In this document: piece by piece, positions 1 to 8,438 of the stretch
How the letters are laid out: each line of letters starts with the position of its first letter
How positions within the stretch are numbered: the stretch's first letter is position 1
Source: SZUA-430 sp044375275
GTDB taxonomy: Bacteria > Pseudomonadota > Alphaproteobacteria > Micropepsales > Micropepsaceae
Reading direction: 5' to 3'
Assembly: GCA_044375275.1 (NCBI GenBank)
Contig: JBILMZ010000051.1
Location: 1 to 17,688 of the forward strand
Length of the DNA stretch: 17,688 nucleotides
Notes under the pieces: generated by a model
The model's input: only the letters and a program-made list of their open reading frames with translations
The model's database searches: none
Told to the model about the DNA's origin: nothing
Position numbers and translations under genes: made by a program

Positions 1-737
1 TGCACGGCGTGGGCTGATTTCCACTGGTTCATCCCTTCCGTGCGGCCCTTGTAGATCGGACCCTTCGTGTCACAGAGGATTGCGTTCTCATGCGGGAGGC
101 CCATGGCCTTGATGAGTTCCAGGCAGGCAATGCCGGCGGCACCAGCTCCGTTGACGACGACTTTCGTCTTGCGGATGTCGCGTCCTGTCAGGAACAACGC
201 GTTGATCAGTCCTGCCGCCGTGATTATCGCCGTCCCGTGCTGGTCATCATGGAAGACGGGGATCGGCATGAGTTCGCGCAGGCGCTGTTCTATGATGAAG
301 CAGTCGGGCGCCTTGATGTCTTCGAGATTGATGCCGCCGAACGTGGGTCCCAGATAACGGACACAATTCACAAAGGCATCAACGTCGCTCGTGTCCACTT
401 CGAGGTCGATTGAATCGACGTCCGCGAAGCGCTTGAACAACACGGCCTTGCCTTCCATCACGGGCTTCGAGGCGAGGGGGCCGAGGTCGCCCAGGCCGAG
501 AATTGCGGTGCCGTTGGAAATTACCGCCACCAGGTTTCCCTTGGCCGTGTACTCATAAACTGTGGATGGATCGTCTGCGATTGCCCGCACGGGCACGGCT
601 ACGCCCGGAGAATAGGCCAAGCTCAGATCACGCTGCGTCGCCATGGGCTTTGACGGCCTGATTTCAATCTTGCCAGGCTTGGGGTGAGCGTGAAAGAGAA
701 GCGCTTCTTGATCTGTAAATGGGCGTTTTTTTGACAT
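1..737 (-). CDS. maeB: NADP-dependent malic enzyme, N-terminal part (cut by window edge)
   Basis: Oxidative decarboxylation of malate to pyruvate with NADP reduction, in the cytosol. Translating the minus strand from ATG at 737 gives 245 open codons reading MSKKRPFTDQEALLFHA, then the malic-enzyme blocks LSLAYSPGVAVP, HDDQHGTA (residues 163-170, metal/substrate region) and GAGAAG (197-202, the dinucleotide-binding loop). The frame is still open at base 1, so the C-terminus lies outside. In alphaproteobacteria this family usually carries a C-terminal phosphotransacetylase-like domain, which cannot be checked here. The gene diverges from mutS, an arrangement I recall from rhizobia (tme beside mutS). 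The start was chosen because it is the conserved beginning of the family and follows a purine-rich GAAGTGAA stretch. Identification as a malic enzyme is firm; NADP rather than NAD preference is inferred from the family. Confidence 0.95.
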   Translation of the reverse strand, partial: MSKKRPFTDQEALLFHAHPKPGKIEIRPSKPMATQRDLSLAYSPGVAVPVRAIADDPSTVYEYTAKGNLVAVISNGTAILGLGDLGPLASKPVMEGKAVLFKRFADVDSIDLEVDTSDVDAFVNCVRYLGPTFGGINLEDIKAPDCFIIEQRLRELMPIPVFHDDQHGTAIITAAGLINALFLTGRDIRKTKVVVNGAGAAGIACLELIKAMGLPHENAILCDTKGPIYKGRTEGMNQWKSAHAV

Positions 738-848
738 GTGTTCACTTCGGTCCACAACGAAACGGGAACTCGTGCGTTCCTGCCGGGGCCGTTTCCTTGG
801 TGTTCTGAATAGCGTTGCGTGCCCCTGTTGCACAAGTGCGAGAATTCT
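738..848. promoter_or_regulatory. Divergent maeB/mutS intergenic region
   Basis: These 111 bases separate the two divergent starts and must hold both promoters if each gene has its own. I could not identify a convincing -35/-10 pair in either direction. A short symmetric GCAC-AA-GTGC lies at 830-839, just before the mutS start. No operator can be named. Confidence 0.4.
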
Positions 849-3587
849 ATGAGTGGCCAGGCCAAGTCTGCGAGCGGGTCTGAAGATGCCGCACAAGCCG
901 TAGCAGTTACGCCGGCAACCCCCATGATGGCGCAGTATCACGCCATTAAGGAGGCGCATCCGGACTACCTGCTGTTCTACCGGATGGGTGACTTCTACGA
1001 ACTCTTCTTTGATGACGCCGTCCAGGCATCAGCCGCCCTTGACATCGCGCTGACCAAGCGGGGGAAGCATCAGGATGTCGACATCCCGATGTGCGGTGTG
1101 CCGATCCATGCGGCAGAGAGCTATCTGCTGACGCTCATTCGCAAGAACTTCAAGGTTGCCATCTGCGAACAGACAGAGGATCCGGCCGAAGCCAAAAAGC
1201 GTGGCTCCAAGTCGGTGGTCGCGCGTGAAGTCGTGCGGGTGGTCACGCCGGGTACGCTCACCGAAGACCAGCTGCTTTCGGCGCGTCGGCACAACTATCT
1301 TGCCGCAATCGCGAAGAACGGAAGTGACTATGCGCTTGCCTGGGCCGATATCACGGATGGATCCTTTCACACAGCGCCCTGTGACCTGAAGTCCCTTCCA
1401 GCGCTTGTCGCGCGGATTGAGCCCGCGGAACTGCTGTTGCCGGATACGCTGGCCGATTTGCCCGTGCTTGCCACCATCCGGGAAGACCTGGGTGACAGGA
1501 TCACGCTCCTGTCGCGGCTCAAGTTTGATGCCGATGCGGGGGAGCGTCTGCTCAAGCGACAGTTCTCTGTGTCTGCCCTTGATGGATATGGCAATTTTTC
1601 ACGTGCCGAAGTTGCTGCCGCCAGTGGCGTCCTGTCCTATCTTGAGTTGACGCAGAAGGGGAAGCTGCCGGCGCTTCAGCCTCCCTCCCAGCAGATGCAG
1701 TCCGGCATCATGCTCATGGACGCAGCAACGCGGCGCAATCTCGAGATCGTCGAGACACTCTCGGGAGAGCATCAGGGAAGCCTGCTTCATGCCATTGACC
1801 GGACCGCGACTGCTGCTGGCGGACGAGAGATTGCCGAGTGGCTCAGGTCGCCGCTGACCAATGTTCGTGACATCAGTGCGCGACTTGACGGCGTTGCCTA
1901 TTTTGCTGGTTCTGCCGATGCGCGGGCCCGGGTGCGCGGTGTGCTTCGGCGCCTTCCGGACATGTCGCGCGCGCTGGCGAGGCTCACGCTCGGGCGCGGA
2001 GGTCCGCGTGACCTTGGTGCGGTTCGCGATGCGCTGATCCATGCGTTTTCGCTGCCAGAAGCCATCAAGGCTGCCGTTCAACCCCTGCAGGGTGTTCCCG
2101 ATTCCGTGAGCGAGATTGTGCAGCGTCTCGTCAGGGCGCAGGAGCTTCTCGCTCAACTGCATGGCCGACTCGTCGGAACGCTCGGCGCAGACCTTCCACT
2201 TCTGGCGCGCGACGGTGGGTTCATTGCTGTCGGCGTGCACGGCGAACTCGACGACGTCAGGCGCCTGCGTGATGATGCGCGACTTGTGATCGTCGACCTT
2301 GAGACGAGACTGCGCGCCGAAACGGGCATCGGCTCCCTGAAGGTGAAGCACAACAACGTGCTTGGCTATCACATCGAAATTTCTGCGGCGAATGCCGAGA
2401 AGCTGAAGGCAACCGATGCCGGGCAGAAATTCATCCATCGGCAGACGACGGCGCAGGCCATGCGCTACACGAACGTGGAGCTTTCCGAACTGGCCACGCG
2501 GATCGTTGATGCCGCCGATCGCGCGCAGGCGATCGAGGTGTCACTGTTCGACGAGATGGCCTCTGCGGTTCAATCCGCTTCCAGCGGCCTTTCCGAGGTG
2601 GCGGCACTGACGGCGAGCATAGATGTGCTTTCGGCGCTCGCGGAGCTGGCTGTCGAGCAATCCTATGTGCGACCTGTCGTGACGGAAGGGCGCGAGTTCC
2701 ACATTGAGCGCGGTCGTCATCCGGTCGTTGAGGCTGCGCTTGCCAAGCAGGCGCAGGGGTTCGTCGCCAATGACTGCAACCTGTCGCCTGATGGTCCCGG
2801 CCGTCTCTGGCTCGTGACGGGCCCGAACATGGCGGGCAAGTCGACGTTTCTGCGCCAGAACGCACTCGTTGCGATCATGGCTCAGATGGGATCGTTCGTG
2901 CCTGCGCAATCTGCAACGATCGGCCTCGTGGATCGCCTGTTCAGTCGCGTGGGTGCGGCAGATGACCTGGCGCGCGGGCGCTCCACCTTCATGGTCGAAA
3001 TGGTGGAGACTGCCGCGATCCTTAACCAGGCGACGGAGCGCTCGCTGGTCATCCTCGACGAGATCGGTCGCGGAACGGCGACCTATGACGGCCTTTCGAT
3101 TGCGTGGGCGACCGTCGAGCGTCTCAATCACGTGAACAAGTCGCGGGCGCTGTTCGCGACGCACTATCACGAACTGACCAGCCTGGCGTCGCGGCTCGAC
3201 GATATTGCCAATGTGACGGTCCGCGTGAAGGAGTGGCAGGGCGGGATCGTGTTCCTGCATGAGGTCCTGCAGGGGGCTGCAGACCGTTCATATGGCATAC
3301 AGGTGGCCAAGCTTGCGGGATTGCCCGATGACGTGCTGAAGCGCGCGCAGGAAGTGCTCAGGCAGCTGGAGCACGGTGACAGCGGTCGACGCGCGAAAAC
3401 GGCGCTGGATGACTTACCGCTGTTTGCCACGATGCCGGTGGCAGCTCCTGCCATGGCGAGAAGCGCGGCCGAAGACAAGCTGCGCCAGACGAATGTAGAT
3501 GAACTGACCCCTCGGGCTGCGCTAGATTTGATTTACGCACTCAAGGGCCTTGTCGATGACGCTGACGCCAAAGGCACAAAAGGCTGA
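849..3587 (+). CDS. mutS: DNA mismatch repair ATPase MutS
   Basis: Recognises base mismatches and small loops in new DNA and recruits MutL. 912 residues from ATG 849, slightly longer than the E. coli protein mainly because of an N-terminal extension of about 20 residues. The mismatch-wedge motif F-Y-E is at residues 49-51 (in MGDFYELFFDDA). The ATPase domain has Walker A GPNMAGKST (658-666), Walker B LVILDEIGRGT with D737 and E738, and the switch-like THYHEL. The C-terminus TPRAALDLIYALKGL matches alphaproteobacterial MutS. An in-frame GTG at 819 would add ten residues (MPLLHKCENS), but it has no Shine-Dalgarno and the extension is not family-like, so ATG 849 is preferred. The final six codons overlap nothing. 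MutL is not in the window. Confidence 0.98.
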   Translation: MSGQAKSASGSEDAAQAVAVTPATPMMAQYHAIKEAHPDYLLFYRMGDFYELFFDDAVQASAALDIALTKRGKHQDVDIPMCGVPIHAAESYLLTLIRKNFKVAICEQTEDPAEAKKRGSKSVVAREVVRVVTPGTLTEDQLLSARRHNYLAAIAKNGSDYALAWADITDGSFHTAPCDLKSLPALVARIEPAELLLPDTLADLPVLATIREDLGDRITLLSRLKFDADAGERLLKRQFSVSALDGYGNFSRAEVAAASGVLSYLELTQKGKLPALQPPSQQMQSGIMLMDAATRRNLEIVETLSGEHQGSLLHAIDRTATAAGGREIAEWLRSPLTNVRDISARLDGVAYFAGSADARARVRGVLRRLPDMSRALARLTLGRGGPRDLGAVRDALIHAFSLPEAIKAAVQPLQGVPDSVSEIVQRLVRAQELLAQLHGRLVGTLGADLPLLARDGGFIAVGVHGELDDVRRLRDDARLVIVDLETRLRAETGIGSLKVKHNNVLGYHIEISAANAEKLKATDAGQKFIHRQTTAQAMRYTNVELSELATRIVDAADRAQAIEVSLFDEMASAVQSASSGLSEVAALTASIDVLSALAELAVEQSYVRPVVTEGREFHIERGRHPVVEAALAKQAQGFVANDCNLSPDGPGRLWLVTGPNMAGKSTFLRQNALVAIMAQMGSFVPAQSATIGLVDRLFSRVGAADDLARGRSTFMVEMVETAAILNQATERSLVILDEIGRGTATYDGLSIAWATVERLNHVNKSRALFATHYHELTSLASRLDDIANVTVRVKEWQGGIVFLHEVLQGAADRSYGIQVAKLAGLPDDVLKRAQEVLRQLEHGDSGRRAKTALDDLPLFATMPVAAPAMARSAAEDKLRQTNVDELTPRAALDLIYALKGLVDDADAKGTKG

Positions 3588-3871
3588 TCTTGCTTCTGAG
3601 GGCGTGTGCCAGCCGTATGGCCAACGGCTCTTGCGTCGTCCCGGTGGCCGGGTTGAAGCCTGGGGCCACTATCCCTCCGGTGGCAGAAATGCCGGGTTTG
3701 CAAGGTTTGGAACCCTCGACAGTTCCATTTCATGTACGCCTGATGACCAATCTTTACCGAATCCAAGCAGGCGCAGGTGCAGATTCCCGATGGTGCAAGG
3801 GTGGTTCCGGCATTCTATGATGATCACACCCCGGAGGAGCGGCTGCCGGTCTCGTGCGGCGAAAAACTCTG
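3588..3871 (+). other. mutS-glnD intergenic region, possibly structured leader
   Basis: 284 bases with no credible gene. Short reading frames cross it on both strands, but none resembles a protein family and several overlap the ends of mutS or glnD. It holds two perfect 6-base inverted repeats: AGCCGT at 3611-3616 with ACGGCT at 3624-3629 (7-base loop), and TGGAAC at 3708-3713 with GTTCCA at 3722-3727 (8-base loop). The 8-mers CCGGTGGC and GCCGGGTT each occur twice (3641 and 3677; 3647 and 3691), so part may be an old imperfect duplication. Neither hairpin is followed by a T run, so an intrinsic terminator is not supported. The stretch probably contains the glnD promoter and 5-prime leader; no sigma-54 GG-N10-GC element was found. 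Confidence 0.5.
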
Positions 3872-6673
3872 ATGAGCAAAATGTTGAATGACGAAACCAG
3901 CCTTGGTGCTCCGCAGATATTGATCGCTGCGCAGGATCTTAGAGTTGCCTTGACGGCTCTGGCCCGGGAGCAGGGTGGAGACGTCTCGCGATTACGCAAG
4001 GCGGCGCTTCCGCTCTTCAAGTCCGCCCTGATGATTGCCCGGGACCGCATGAAAGACGGGCTTTCGAACGGCGCGTCAGGGCTGGGTGCCGCGAAAGCGC
4101 TTGCGACCGAAACGGATGAACTCATCCACGCACTTTATGATTTCACGATCAAGCACGCCTTCTATGCACAGAACCCGACCGAGTCGGAGCGCGTGTCGAT
4201 TGTTGCAGTCGGCGGGTACGGCCGCGGCGCGCTGGCGCCGGGGTCGGACATCGATCTCCTGTTCATCCTGCCCTACAAGCAGACGGCCTGGGGCGAGAGT
4301 GTGGTGGAGTTCATGCTCTACATGCTCTGGGACCTGGGCCTCAAAGTCGGTCATGCCACACGGTCGATTGATGAATGCATCCGACTTGCCAAGGCAGACC
4401 ACACGATCCGCACGGCCGTGCTGGAGGCGCGGTACATCTGCGGTTATCAGCCCCTGTTTGACGAAATGAAGGCACGCTTCGCGAATGAAGTCGTCGCCAT
4501 CGGCCAGAATGATTTCATCGAAGCGAAGCTGAACGAGCGTCAGCGCCGGCACGCCAATACGGGTGAGAGCCGTTATCTGGTGGAGCCCAACGTCAAGGAT
4601 GGCAAAGGCGGGTTGCGCGACCTGCACACGCTGTTCTGGATCGCCAAGTACCTCTACCGCGTCGAAGATGTTTCCCAGCTTGTCGGCGTCGGATTTCTCA
4701 ATGCCGAGGAATTCAAGGCATTCGAGGAAGCAGAGGAGTTCCTGTGGCTGGTGAGGTGTCACCTGCATTTGCTTTCAGGACGTGCCGAAGAGCGCCTGAC
4801 ATTCGATGCGCAGGTTGAGATCGCCAATCGACTCGGGTTCCATGACGAACAGGGGGAGCGGGGGGTGGAGCGCTTCATGCAGCGCTACTTCCTCACGGCC
4901 AAGATCGTGGGTGACCTGACGCGCATTTTCTGCGCGGCGCTTGAAAGCCAGAACAAGAAGTCCTGGCCGTCCTTCGGTCGCATGATACCGGGGATCGGTC
5001 GCTGGCAGACCACGACAGACGGTTTCTATGTCGAGCAGAACCGCGTGAACGTGGAATCCGTCGATGTCCTTCTGAACAAGCCGATCAACCTGCTGCGCCT
5101 GTTTCACATTGCCAACCAGAAAGGCGTGGACATTCATCCGGATGCGCTGCGCCACGTCACCCGCAATCTTGCGCTGATCGATGACCGGTTGCGTGCGGAT
5201 CCCGAAGCGAACCGGTTGTTCCTCGAGTTGCTGTGCTCGCGAAAGGATCCGGAGCGTGCGCTGCGTCAGATGAACGAGGCGGGCGTGTTTGGTGCGTTCT
5301 TGCCGGACTTTGGCCGCATCGTGGCAAAGATGCAGTTCAACATGTACCACCACTACACGGTTGACGAGCACCTGATCCGGGCGATCGGCCATCTCGCGAA
5401 GATCGAGCGTGGCGAGTACAAGGAAGAGCACCCCCTCGCGAACGAGATCATTCACAAGGTGCTGTCACGCGAAGTGCTTTATGTGGCCGTGCTGCTGCAT
5501 GATATCGCGAAGGGACGGGAAGGGGATCACTCCGAAGTCGGCGAGATTGTTGCCAATGCCCTCTGTCCCCGGCTTGGAATGGCTGCGGCAGAGACTGAAA
5601 CGGTTGCGTGGCTGGTTCGGCATCACCTCGTCATGAGCGACGTTGCGCAGAAGCGTGACCTTTCGGATCCAAAGACAATCCGCGACTTCATCGCGTTCGT
5701 GCAGTCACCCGAACGACTGCGGCTTCTGCTTTGCCTGACGGTTGCCGACATTCGTGCGGTCGGGCCTGGTGTCTGGAACGGATGGAAGGGGCAGTTGCTG
5801 CGCCAGCTCTATCATGAAGCCGAGGCGCAAATGCTTGGCGGGTTCAGCGCCACGGCGCGGCCGCAACTCGTGAAGCGTGCGAAGGACGCGCTGCTGCAGC
5901 GGCTCTCGGGCTGGGATGCGGCCGAGAAAGACCGGGCGGTGGCCCGGCACTACGATGCGTTCTGGCTTTCGGTCGACACCGATGTCCACCAGCGTCTCGC
6001 CACGCAGATGCATGATGCCGACAGGCGCGGCGAGAAATTTCATCTTGCGGCACAGACGGATGCCTTTCGTTCGGTGACGGAACTCTCTGTCTACACGGAA
6101 GATCACCCGGGGCTGTTTTCGCAGCTTGCCGGTGCAGTTGCGATGTGCGGTGCAAACATCCTGGACGCCAAGATCTTCACGACAAGTGATGGCATGGCGA
6201 TGGACATTTTCTCGGTGCAGGACGTCAACGGGCTGCCGATCAGCGAGATGCGCCAGGTCCAGCGCATCAGCGAGACCATGCAACGGGTGCTCAGCGGTGC
6301 GATCGTTCCGCGCAATGTCATTGATGCCAAGCTGGTCAAGAAGCGCGAGGAGGCTTTCCGGGTCGAGCCGCAGGTGCTGATCGACAATGCCGCTTCCGAT
6401 ACCCATACCGTGATCGAAGTGAACGGTCGCGACCGGCCGGGGCTCCTGCATGACCTGACGCGGGCGCTGTTCGTGGCGCGCCTTTCCATTCACTCGGCCC
6501 AGATTACAACCTATGGCGAGCGTGCGGTCGACGTCTTCTATGTCAAGGATGTCTACGGTCTCAAGATCACGCACCCTCAGCGCATACAGGACATTCGCGA
6601 GAAGGTGCTTGAAGCGCTTGGCGATGGCGGCGTTCGGGTGCCGCGCAAGCCCAGGGCCGGCGCAAACGCCTGA
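3872..6673 (+). CDS. glnD: PII uridylyltransferase / uridylyl-removing enzyme GlnD
   Basis: Bifunctional nitrogen sensor that uridylylates PII proteins when glutamine is low and deuridylylates them when it is high. 933 residues from ATG 3872. Domains in order: nucleotidyltransferase with GGYGRGALAPGSDIDLL at 114-130 (S125, D126 and D128 being the expected active-site residues), GlnD PII-linked helical region, HD phosphohydrolase with H543-D544 in LLHDIAKGREGDHSE and the later HH and AD residues, then two C-terminal ACT domains from about 735 and 845 (TEDHPGLFSQLAG and GRDRPGLLHDLTR), which bind glutamine. Length is usual for alphaproteobacteria. Start is uncertain: GTG 3854 is in frame and lies 14 bases after a strong GGAGGAG (3833-3839), which is too far for ideal spacing but closer than ATG 3872. 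In relatives murJ often follows; here trpS follows. Confidence 0.97.
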   Translation: MSKMLNDETSLGAPQILIAAQDLRVALTALAREQGGDVSRLRKAALPLFKSALMIARDRMKDGLSNGASGLGAAKALATETDELIHALYDFTIKHAFYAQNPTESERVSIVAVGGYGRGALAPGSDIDLLFILPYKQTAWGESVVEFMLYMLWDLGLKVGHATRSIDECIRLAKADHTIRTAVLEARYICGYQPLFDEMKARFANEVVAIGQNDFIEAKLNERQRRHANTGESRYLVEPNVKDGKGGLRDLHTLFWIAKYLYRVEDVSQLVGVGFLNAEEFKAFEEAEEFLWLVRCHLHLLSGRAEERLTFDAQVEIANRLGFHDEQGERGVERFMQRYFLTAKIVGDLTRIFCAALESQNKKSWPSFGRMIPGIGRWQTTTDGFYVEQNRVNVESVDVLLNKPINLLRLFHIANQKGVDIHPDALRHVTRNLALIDDRLRADPEANRLFLELLCSRKDPERALRQMNEAGVFGAFLPDFGRIVAKMQFNMYHHYTVDEHLIRAIGHLAKIERGEYKEEHPLANEIIHKVLSREVLYVAVLLHDIAKGREGDHSEVGEIVANALCPRLGMAAAETETVAWLVRHHLVMSDVAQKRDLSDPKTIRDFIAFVQSPERLRLLLCLTVADIRAVGPGVWNGWKGQLLRQLYHEAEAQMLGGFSATARPQLVKRAKDALLQRLSGWDAAEKDRAVARHYDAFWLSVDTDVHQRLATQMHDADRRGEKFHLAAQTDAFRSVTELSVYTEDHPGLFSQLAGAVAMCGANILDAKIFTTSDGMAMDIFSVQDVNGLPISEMRQVQRISETMQRVLSGAIVPRNVIDAKLVKKREEAFRVEPQVLIDNAASDTHTVIEVNGRDRPGLLHDLTRALFVARLSIHSAQITTYGERAVDVFYVKDVYGLKITHPQRIQDIREKVLEALGDGGVRVPRKPRAGANA

Positions 6674-6776
6674 GCGTGTCCCTCTTGGTGCCTTGCCCCG
6701 AGGAAGGGGCCCTTGCCGCCGGGCACGGGATTGTCCATAAGGCGGCTCCAATCCGCACAAATCGTGGACCTTCCGC
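6674..6776 (+). other. glnD-trpS intergenic region with nested hairpin
   Basis: The 103-base gap has an outer 5-base stem GTGCC (6688-6692) with GGCAC (6722-6726) enclosing a second perfect stem GCCCC (6695-6699) with GGGGC (6706-6710), loop GAGGAA. No T run follows, so a classic intrinsic terminator is unlikely. It could end glnD by another mechanism, shape the trpS leader, or be chance in GC-rich DNA. No remnant of murJ is visible. Confidence 0.35.
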
Positions 6777-7790
6777 ATGAGCGCCGAACATCCGTCCCTC
6801 GTCTTTTCCGGCATGCAGCCGACGGGCAACCTGCACCTGGGGAACTATCTTGGGGCGATCCGCAACTGGCTCAAGCTGCAGACGGAGTATCGCTGCCTCT
6901 ACTGCATCGTCGACCTGCACGCGATGACGATGGATTTCGAGCCGCAGCAGCTGGCGCGCTCGACGCGCGAAGTGGCGGCGGCCTATATCGCCAGCGGCGT
7001 CGACCCGAAGCGCTCCATCATCTTTGCGCAGTCCCAGAACAGCGATCACGCCGAGTTGGCGTGGATCTTCAATTGCGTTGCGCGGGTGGGCTGGCTCAAC
7101 CGCATGACGCAGTTCAAGGACAAGGCCGGCAAGAATCGCGAGGCCATGAGCGTTGGCCTCTACACCTATCCGGTACTGATGGCAGCGGACATCCTGGCCT
7201 ATCGCGGCACGCATGTTCCCGTTGGCGATGACCAGAAGCAGCACGTCGAACTCGCGCGGGACATTGCGCAGAAGTTCAACAATGACTTTGCCGTGCCGGG
7301 TTTCTTTCCGGTACCCGAGCCGATCATCACGGGTCCGGCTACGCGGATCATGAGCCTGCGGGACGGCAAGGCCAAGATGTCCAAGTCGGATGCGTCGGAC
7401 TATTCGCGCATCAACCTGACGGACGATGCCGACACGATTGCGCTGAAGTTCCGAAAGGCGAAGAGCGATCCGCTTCCGCTGCCCGAATCAGAGGCCGAGC
7501 TTGAAGCCCGGCCCGAGGCTGACAATCTCATTTCAATCTATGCGGCGTTCATGGAGAAGTCCAAACAGGCGGTGGTGGACGAATTCAGAGGCGCCCAGTT
7601 CTCCACGCTCAAGACAGCGCTTTCGGATCTGGTCGTATCCAAGCTCTCGCCGATCGCTGCAGAAATGCGACGGTTGCTCAACGACCAGGCCGAGCTGGAT
7701 CGCCTGCTCAATCAGGGCGCTGAACAGGCGCGGGCCCTGTCGGGGCCGGTGATGGCTGATGTCCGGCGCGTTGTTGGTATCGGGCGTTGA
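6777..7790 (+). CDS. trpS: Tryptophan-tRNA ligase
   Basis: Charges tRNA(Trp) with tryptophan in the cytosol. 337 residues, the normal size for a bacterial class I TrpRS. It begins LVFSGMQPTGNLHLGNYLGA, where T16-G-N-L-H-L-G-N23 is the HIGH-type signature, and carries the KMSKS loop at 200-204 followed by DASD. The block VGDDQKQHVELARDIA is the typical substrate-binding region. Start ATG 6777 places the HIGH motif at the expected distance from the N-terminus; a weak GTGGA lies upstream. It is preceded by glnD at 103 bases and followed by a Usp gene at 37 bases. Confidence 0.98.
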   Translation: MSAEHPSLVFSGMQPTGNLHLGNYLGAIRNWLKLQTEYRCLYCIVDLHAMTMDFEPQQLARSTREVAAAYIASGVDPKRSIIFAQSQNSDHAELAWIFNCVARVGWLNRMTQFKDKAGKNREAMSVGLYTYPVLMAADILAYRGTHVPVGDDQKQHVELARDIAQKFNNDFAVPGFFPVPEPIITGPATRIMSLRDGKAKMSKSDASDYSRINLTDDADTIALKFRKAKSDPLPLPESEAELEARPEADNLISIYAAFMEKSKQAVVDEFRGAQFSTLKTALSDLVVSKLSPIAAEMRRLLNDQAELDRLLNQGAEQARALSGPVMADVRRVVGIGR

Positions 7791-7827
7791 TGCTAGTGTA
7801 ACGGCCGGATGACACCGAAACCGAGAC

Positions 7828-8328
7828 ATGGCTGAAGTAACGACAGCGACAGCTGGTCCATTTGTCCGCCGCCGCAAGTTCCTGGTGATCGTGGACACGT
7901 CGCCCGAGCACCGGAAGGCGCTGCGCTATGCTGCGCGCCGGGCGCAGCACACGGGCGGCCGCGTTACACTGCTCACCGTGATCTCTCCGGCAGACTTCCA
8001 GCACTGGCGCTCCGTCGAGGACGCCATGCGGGAAGAGGCGCTGAACGAAGCGGAGCGGTTGCTGCATGACTCGGCGCGGATGGTGAACGAAATCGCCGGG
8101 ATCTACCCCGAGCTGATCGTCCGGGAAGGCAAGTCCCGCGAGGCGGTGATGGGACTGCTCAAGGATGATCCCGACATCATGATCCTTGTGCTTGCGTCAG
8201 GTACCGGGCGGGAAGGGCCGGGCCCCCTGGTGTCGCTCGTGGCCCAGCAGGCGCAATTGGCCTATCCGATCCCTGTTACGATCGTTCCCGGCGGGTTGAG
8301 CGACAGCGATATCGACGAACTGGCCTGA
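7828..8328 (+). CDS. Universal stress protein (UspA-family domain)
   Basis: Single-domain UspA-like protein of 166 residues, likely cytosolic, with a role in stress adaptation that the sequence does not define. The Usp fold is suggested by the first strand RKFLVIVDTSPEHRKALRYAARRA (residues about 15-38), the second strand GGRVTLLTVI, and the C-terminal strands MILVLASGTG and PIPVTIVPGG. The usual ATP-binding signature G-2x-G-9x-G(S/T) is not clearly met: the glycine loop reads SGTGREGPGPL and lacks the later G-S/T, so nucleotide binding is doubtful. This position between trpS and a NifU-type gene is common in Rhizobiales genomes. ATG 7828 is the first start; only a weak purine stretch precedes it. 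Confidence 0.9.
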   Translation: MAEVTTATAGPFVRRRKFLVIVDTSPEHRKALRYAARRAQHTGGRVTLLTVISPADFQHWRSVEDAMREEALNEAERLLHDSARMVNEIAGIYPELIVREGKSREAVMGLLKDDPDIMILVLASGTGREGPGPLVSLVAQQAQLAYPIPVTIVPGGLSDSDIDELA

Positions 8329-8364
8329 TTCTGCGGTTTCTGCCCTGATACTTTGGCTGGCCAG

Positions 8365-8393
8365 TTGTACCCGGGGCGAAGTCGAACTATGTC
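8365..8393 (+). promoter_or_regulatory. Weak candidate promoter for the Nfu gene
   Basis: In the 110-base gap before the Nfu gene, TTGTAC (8365-8370) and TATGTC (8388-8393) are separated by exactly 17 bases. Each hexamer matches the sigma-70 consensus at three of six positions only, so this rests mainly on the spacing. An 8-base palindrome CTGGCCAG lies just upstream at 8357-8364. No known iron-sulfur or iron regulator box was recognised. Confidence 0.22.
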
Positions 8394-8438
8394 TGCCTCC
8401 GCATAGACACCCCATCCCCAGATACTGGAAGGTCGACC

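Noticed and set aside
67..413. Two open frames on the plus strand near the left edge
   Set aside because: They are shadows of the malic enzyme gene, which reads continuously on the minus strand with clear family motifs.
819..848. GTG at 819 as the mutS start
   Set aside because: It has no Shine-Dalgarno and adds ten residues that do not look like MutS; ATG 849 is better.
1599..2438. Long minus-strand open frame of 279 codons inside mutS
   Set aside because: It lies opposite a well-conserved MutS region, has no recognisable domain, and is expected in GC-rich coding DNA. The same applies to the long antisense frames inside glnD, lnt and fur-plsC.
3680..3740. Sigma-54 promoter for glnD
   Set aside because: TGGCAG and TGGAAC stretches exist, but no GG-N10-GC spacing is met.
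3550..3891. Possible small gene across the mutS-glnD gap (113 codons), and a second one at 3590-3820
   Set aside because: Both lack a ribosome site and family resemblance, and the first overlaps both flanking genes; composition looks like non-coding DNA.
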